From contig JBBHKE010002850.1 in the NCBI GenBank assembly GCA_037447655.1, positions 62,001 through 126,000 of the forward strand: 64,000 bases of DNA, given 5' to 3'. This DNA comes from Zygnema cylindricum. Lineage: Eukaryota; Streptophyta; Zygnematophyceae; Zygnematales; Zygnemataceae. The notes beneath the pieces are model-generated. The model was not told the DNA's origin and made no database searches. It saw nothing but the letters and a program-made list of their open reading frames with translations. The position numbers and the translations under genes are program-made. Shown one piece after another: positions 58,916 through 64,000 of this stretch; within the stretch, counting starts at the first letter, position 1, and each line of letters opens with the position of its first letter.

Positions 58916-61900
58916 TCAGTAGTTTGTCGTAACGCCCTCCCACAGAGCAGCGTACATGCCGCCATAGCCCGGGAACATGTAATCATTTTCCCCGTCAAAA
59001 AAATAGGACGTAAAAGTAACAGGAGGTCTCTTTAACAATTTTAGGAGTGTGGCAAAGGCTGTGTTGCTGACATCGGTGGTAAGAGTGAGCTCAGGAGCGT
59101 CCATATTCTTTGCCAAATAGCTGAACAAGATCTGCGACCGATAACAAATTTCACAAAACTCTGGGATTTTATGAGTATTGTGTAATAGTGAGCAAATTCA
59201 CGTTTGATTCCATCGCAGTATTGATATATCGAATAATGGAGATGTGACGATGGTTTGTACAAGTATTCGTACATGGATTCTGTGAATGTATTTCTAACCA
59301 CACTTTATAAAGTCGGTATTGAAGATACGCAGTTACAAACAAACCAGCTAAAGTGATAGGAATTAAATCTAACATTATCCTAACACTATTTGCAAACAGT
59401 AGAGGTTCAACCAACTCATTCAAAAAATATGTTTTATACCGTAAAAATGTTTTCAAAAATGCTTTACGTCAAACGTGGAATATGCTGGCAACGGTACTAA
59501 GTGACAAATGATATGCAATACTTGTACCCACCGTCATTTTTTACAAACCATACGTCTTTTTAAAAATACGTTCCTATACTTTCTGAGAATACTTACATCG
59601 ATTAAGCGGAAATACTTGCGAAACACATTTAATTCCCAATGTATTGAATATTAACAACCTCAAATAGACCTCATATCAAATATAGTAATTTTTTCCTCGA
59701 TATGCAACACTACTGGACTTTTTTTTTCCTTTTTTATACTGAGAGAAGATTTGCAGTTTAAACCTTCACCTCACCTACTTTTGCTTGCAACTGACGCGAA
59801 GAACCTTCAACATTATTTATCATAGAAGGAGCACAACAATTAACATCCCAACCAACGGCAAACAGGGATGCATAAAAGCTAACAAACCCAAAACTATTGC
59901 TGACCTGATGTAAACTATGGTTCAAATGTGCGAAACAACTGGAAAGGCTACATGTGAATTTTTCTCGTACTATACGCTTATTATACTCGGAAAAACTGCA
60001 TAATAAGTGCTATAGTCGAGGATAACAAAATGCAAATGTTTCCGAACGTTTTCCACATTTGAACTACGATGTAAACCAGAAGAGAGCAACCACATAAAAG
60101 CACAAATACCTCCACTGAAAAACAATCTTAAATAAGAAAGCCCCACACAAGTACAAAGAATAGAATTCTTTTCTCTCGTCTCTCTCATTTAACGAGTTGT
60201 GATTGTGAGCTCACCGTATGCCCTCCATCCATGTTAGTCACACGATAACCTTTGAGGTATACAGGTGAAAGGTTTTGAAGGGACGCGAGAATTTGCTGGA
60301 GTTCCACAGCCGTCTTATCCGTACCACCTTGCCACCTGAAGACACGTTTTCTCATTTTCTCAATTTCTCACTTTCTCAATTTCTCATTTTCTCATTTTCT
60401 CGTTTTCTCGCCTGCTTACTTGGGAGATTCTAGGATCAAATTTCGCTCTAATCAAGAAGGGTAACTAGGGGCATACATCAAGTGTCAGTCCAACATGAAA
60501 TCTGAAACGGCTAAAATCTAAGTTGAAGCAATCAATCTTATCTTAAATCTGCCCAATTCATCATTACTGACTACTATAAGACTTAGCTCCATCCCGTAAT
60601 GGAGACTATTGCTAGGTAAAGACTGAATGGACGTAAACTCTTTTTGGTGCTTTAACGTGGGAGAGAGAAGAATAGTACTGGATTAGTTTTCTGTTTCAAA
60701 CACCAACTCCAATTGCAGCAAAACACGCCATTTGTATCACAATTTCTTCCTATTATTCTACATGTTAAATCCAGCACAGTAACGATTCTGCTAACAAATA
60801 TGCTCTGCCTATCCGACCTCTTCCCCTCTTCCCTCCTTTCCTCTCCTTCCCTCTTTTCTTCCTTTCTCCTTCCTCTTTGAGTCTATCTTTGTCAGTCGTG
60901 ATTCATGTTTCTCAAGTCTTGAGAGTTAAGGAGCCACTCAACGATCCAGAGATCGGCAATGTAGAGCCTCTTAGTGGAGGGATCCTCTGTTAAGGAAACA
61001 CTCACAGGTTTATAGCCCTACATTCCACCTCCCTCGAAGGTCACAGAGACAGAGTAAGATCTTTTAGAATTGTGGAATTCACAATCGAATCGACCTATCC
61101 AGAGCTATCCATACAGTTACGCATCAATAAGATCCGATAAGGTGGGCGGCACTCTGACAGAAAAAAACACTTTTTTCGCACCAAAATGGCTCGGTGAAGG
61201 TAGTTTACATGTACCAAATACTGTGGGTTGTGCTGGCAAGTTAATGATTGTATCACCAATATAAATCCACACTAAAAATGTTCACAAAATGAATGCATCC
61301 CACGCTAGGTGATTGACAGTTAACCTTGTTACCATAAAAAAACAAAAAACAAGTCACACAGTTTATGAATAGCGTGGATCCCGGCCACATTAGTGAACAG
61401 TGCACTATTCATTTCCTATGGAATCTTTTCCCTGAACAAAATTCCACTGTTTTCCTTTTCCAGAATAACAAAAGACAAAGAGATCAGGGCTCACAAGTCT
61501 ACTCAGTTGAATCCAACGGCTGTTAGTGCCACAGCAGTACGAGGCGTCATGTGGAAAACCAAAAGTTATATCCCATTGTGTACCGCTAGGCCAATATTTC
61601 TTATCCAAGAACACAGCTGCGTAATATATGGTTCCCCAATTGTCGAATGCGTAGCTCTCAATCTGCAACATGATTCAACAAAGTACGACGTGAATCGCTA
61701 TTAGCGTTAAGAAATATAGGCACCTGTTACAACTTTAGTACATCGTATACATTTCCGTCATTTAAAATGAGCTTTTCTCCAAGCACACGAGGCTGGCTTC
61801 TGATTGGAGGCCACCAACAGGAAGGTAAGAATCTTATCTTTCCATCGTTTGAAAAGTGAAGATCAAAGAGCTGTCAGTGATACCTTTTTTTTTTAAACCT

Positions 61901-63780
61901 TTGAGACACCACCAAATATTGTCATACCTCCAAAATCAGACAATAACAATTCTTTAGAGGATCTCAAAAATGGAGCCTCTTTATGAATGTGATAAAGAGC
62001 ACAAGTGCCAATAATTGCGATAACTCAAAAAGTGTAGTCGGGTAAATATATAAGAACTACATTAAAGTTGTTAAAGGGCCCAGTAAGCAGTAACTAACAA
62101 GAATCAGACTGTCAGGTCATGATGCCTGAAAATGATAAATTTGAGAAGCATTTCTCATTTGACATCAAGGATCCCTTTAGACCAACCGATGTAATTTGCA
62201 AAAAAAATCAGCGTTTTTTTCTTAATAAATAAACTCACAACCTTGTCTTTTCCACATTTGCCTATTGACATACAATTTGTAGATTAAACATCGAATGGTA
62301 AGGAACTGCCGCTTAATACATGCAAAAATGTTTCTTATATACAAAGTGTTGGTTAGAGATTAGCGGAGATGTACATTAAGTAAAGAACACCAAACATTAA
62401 TACAGTTGACATGAATATATTGATTAAAATTATTTTGATTAAGCAAAGGATATTGACTTTTTGTACAAAAAAATTGGAGTAAGGACAAGGTGTCACCTAA
62501 TTCAATAAAATGGCAAATGCAGGAGAACAGGCAACAGGAAAGAGATAAGAGGGAAAAGGGGAGAATTTCATTACACCTTATACTAACCAGTATCAATCTT
62601 CAGACAATACAAAAGGTCTTCTGAGGGAGAAAAAATCCTATCAAATTTGCCACGTATGCATGTTTTTGCAGCTGTCGGTAACTAAATCAAACGCCTTTTT
62701 TTTTGGTCCTTGGACAGCTCAACGAGGTGAGTAGTGAAAGCAATTTTCTGGTCGTGATGTGTCTTTCTTTCATAAGCTACGGAAAGGGAAGTCTCTTTAT
62801 TTTGTCGTCTAAATTTCTTTTACTTTTTTTGTTTGGTTGTTTTTGTCATGGTATTGTTCGTAGGGAAAAGGGGAGAATTTCATTACACCTTATACTAACC
62901 AGTATCAATCTTCAGACAATACAAAAGGTCTTCCGAGGGAGAAAAATCCTATCAAATTTGCCACGTATGCATGTTTTTGCAGCTGTCGGTTACTAAATCA
63001 AACGCCTTTTTTTGGTCTGTTTTCTAATAAGAATGTGATGGCGAATATACTGTTTAAAGTTAATGGCATTGAAGAAGCACCACCACATCTTCAATATCTC
63101 GACAAGATAACGTCACATCTTTATACTTGTGTTTTTGTTGCTTTTGCAGAAACATCCTCACTTTTGTTCCGAAACTCATAAACCATCTCATCTGAAGTTA
63201 GAAACCTTACGGACTATAATTAAAACACAAAAATCTGAAGCATACAACTGACCTGGTATGCTTGATAGCCAGCATTGATATGGCTATTTAAAGTTCGCTG
63301 AAATTCAGTTCCGTCCTCCTCATAACTCATTCTCCAACCAATCTGCACAAGTTCTTAGTCCCAATTTCAGTCTCTCTTAACATCCAGCTACTATATTATT
63401 GGAGCTTCCTTCTCCCCCCGAAAAATTGCACTGAATTTTGATAAATCATCATTGATGCAACCTTAAAAGTTAAAACCATCTGCATTATCATAAAAATAAG
63501 AAAATGGACCAAGGGATCAGACCAAAACAGTCGTGCCAGACAAAAAAAGGATAAGATTTGGAAAATGGCTTACACTATTTGAGTTCACTGCCCACATGAT
63601 GTTGTAATATACAAGAGGACGAGGAATTGGTACTGTATAGACACTGATCGAGTATGGAAAGTGAGTACGAGAGCGTTGGCTGATGAGTTTGGGAAGGAGA
63701 GAGGCCTCAACATGGGTATTGAGTATTGGAGGCGATGTGAACCAACCAGAGTTTGCATATGTCCTCTCAAAGTAGCTGTA
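58916..63780 (-). CDS. Multi-exon gene, tandem-repeat protein resembling bacterial tandem repeat domain 1 (3' part)
   Basis: Exons (minus): 63780-63574 (may have upstream exons beyond the window), 63342-63253, 61662-61541, 60335-60215, 59131-58916 with stop TGA. The internal junctions are GT-AG and in phase if the 61541 donor (CC TC|GTACTG) is used; about 251 residues are visible. Four diverged segments share one layout: a short helix with FQ..L or LL..L, then a YxxxxYxV-like strand, then YAA[VL][FW] (VYYNIMW, IYYAAVF, HTILFSY, MYAALWE). That layout resembles the bacterial tandem repeat domain 1 found in serine-hydrolase-like polyglycine-cleaving enzymes. No catalytic domain is visible here; it could lie upstream, outside the window. 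Family call is inference from pattern. Confidence 0.6.
60350..60411. repeat. TTTCTCATTTTCTC microsatellite
   Basis: Imperfect 8-10 bp units CTCATTTT / CTCAATTT just upstream (sense) of the acceptor of the fourth visible exon. Confidence 0.85.
61682..61860. mobile_element. Decayed MITE A copy in an intron
   Basis: GACGTGAATCGCTATTAGCG start, then TGATTGGAGGCCACCAACAG and AAGGTAAGAATCTTATCTTT, resembling the interior of the 2.9- and 5.0-kb copies. The right end is not found. Confidence 0.5.
62551..62708. repeat. About 157-bp duplication, copy 1
   Basis: Nearly identical to 62863-63017 (GGGAAAAGGGGAGAATTTCA start; only a few differences). Lies in the intron between the second and third visible exons. 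Confidence 0.9.
62863..63017. repeat. About 155-bp duplication, copy 2
   Basis: Second copy of the segment at 62551-62708, same orientation, 155 bp of unrelated sequence between. The few differences suggest a recent event. Confidence 0.9.
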
Positions 63781-63978
63781 CTGTATGAATAAACAGCAAA
63801 ACAATCAGGCTTCTTGAACAAATGGAAGAATAAGGGATCCCTATATGGTAGAATTACAACATTAGCGAAAGTGGGAAAAGATCTCACCGGTTGACTATAT
63901 TGCAGTGAAAAACACGATTTGTGCACAATAAAAGGTAGCACAAAGGAGACACAGGCTATAAAACAAATATCCTTAGAA

Positions 63979-64000
63979 ATCCAGGCTACCCAGCCTGGAT
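63979..64000. repeat. Perfect 9-bp stem hairpin at the window edge
   Basis: ATCCAGGCT, loop ACCC, AGCCTGGAT. It may be a structural or assembly-edge feature; the sequence beyond is not visible. Confidence 0.6.

Noticed and set aside
1-64000. tRNA, rRNA or other structural RNA genes
   Set aside because: I looked for tRNA-like A/B box order and rRNA-like blocks and saw none convincing; a tRNAscan or Infernal run would settle it.

Overview
The window looks like a transposon-rich nuclear segment from a green plant lineage. Two genes with spliceosomal introns resemble plant families: a nucleoredoxin-like protein and a PXN-type peroxisomal NAD carrier. Most of the remainder is layered mobile DNA: Ty3/gypsy and Ty1/copia relics, a pogo/Tigger-type DNA transposon, several MITE families, minisatellites and long CT/GA tracts. 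A streptophyte is likely. A streptophyte alga is possible, because a cytosine methyltransferase inside a retrotransposon and a bacterial-style tandem-repeat protein are unusual for flowering plants. This is inference; the species cannot be read from the sequence.

Layout. 0-3.2 kb: nested MITEs. 3.87-7.01 kb (+): a two-exon, probably N-myristoylated nucleoredoxin-like gene whose WCxxC site is lost; its intron holds three small elements. 7.9-11 kb: two direct copies of one element flanking another. 11-15.6 kb: AT-rich sequence without recognisable genes. 15.6-20.3 kb: further MITEs, a 10-N gap beside a signal-peptide exon, and an inverted repeat. 20.9-28.85 kb (-): a copia fragment, minisatellites and a decayed Ty3/gypsy element. 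29.4-35 kb (-): copia relics. 37.3-43.7 kb (-): a copia gag fragment and seven exons of a peroxisomal carrier whose 3' exons are not seen. 44-48 kb: no confident genes, with a large CT tract. 48.6-54.4 kb (-): the pogo-like transposon with a 142-bp satellite and hairpin motifs. 56.66-57.13 kb: a hAT-type MITE with an exact 8-bp duplication. 58.9-63.8 kb (-): the 3' half of a multi-exon gene that appears to encode repeats resembling the bacterial tandem repeat domain of serine-hydrolase-like proteins.

The main discovery candidate is in the gypsy element. Between its aspartic protease and reverse transcriptase lies a C5-cytosine methyltransferase domain. Motifs I, IV (catalytic Cys), VI (ENV), VIII and X are recognisable in the right order, and the C-terminal part is in one uninterrupted frame with the start of the reverse transcriptase. 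The copy is dead (stops, a frameshift, RT truncated before its catalytic motif), but it records a retrotransposon lineage that carried its own DNA methyltransferase. The premature stops in this element and in the pogo element are all explicable as C-to-T changes, as expected for heavily methylated DNA.
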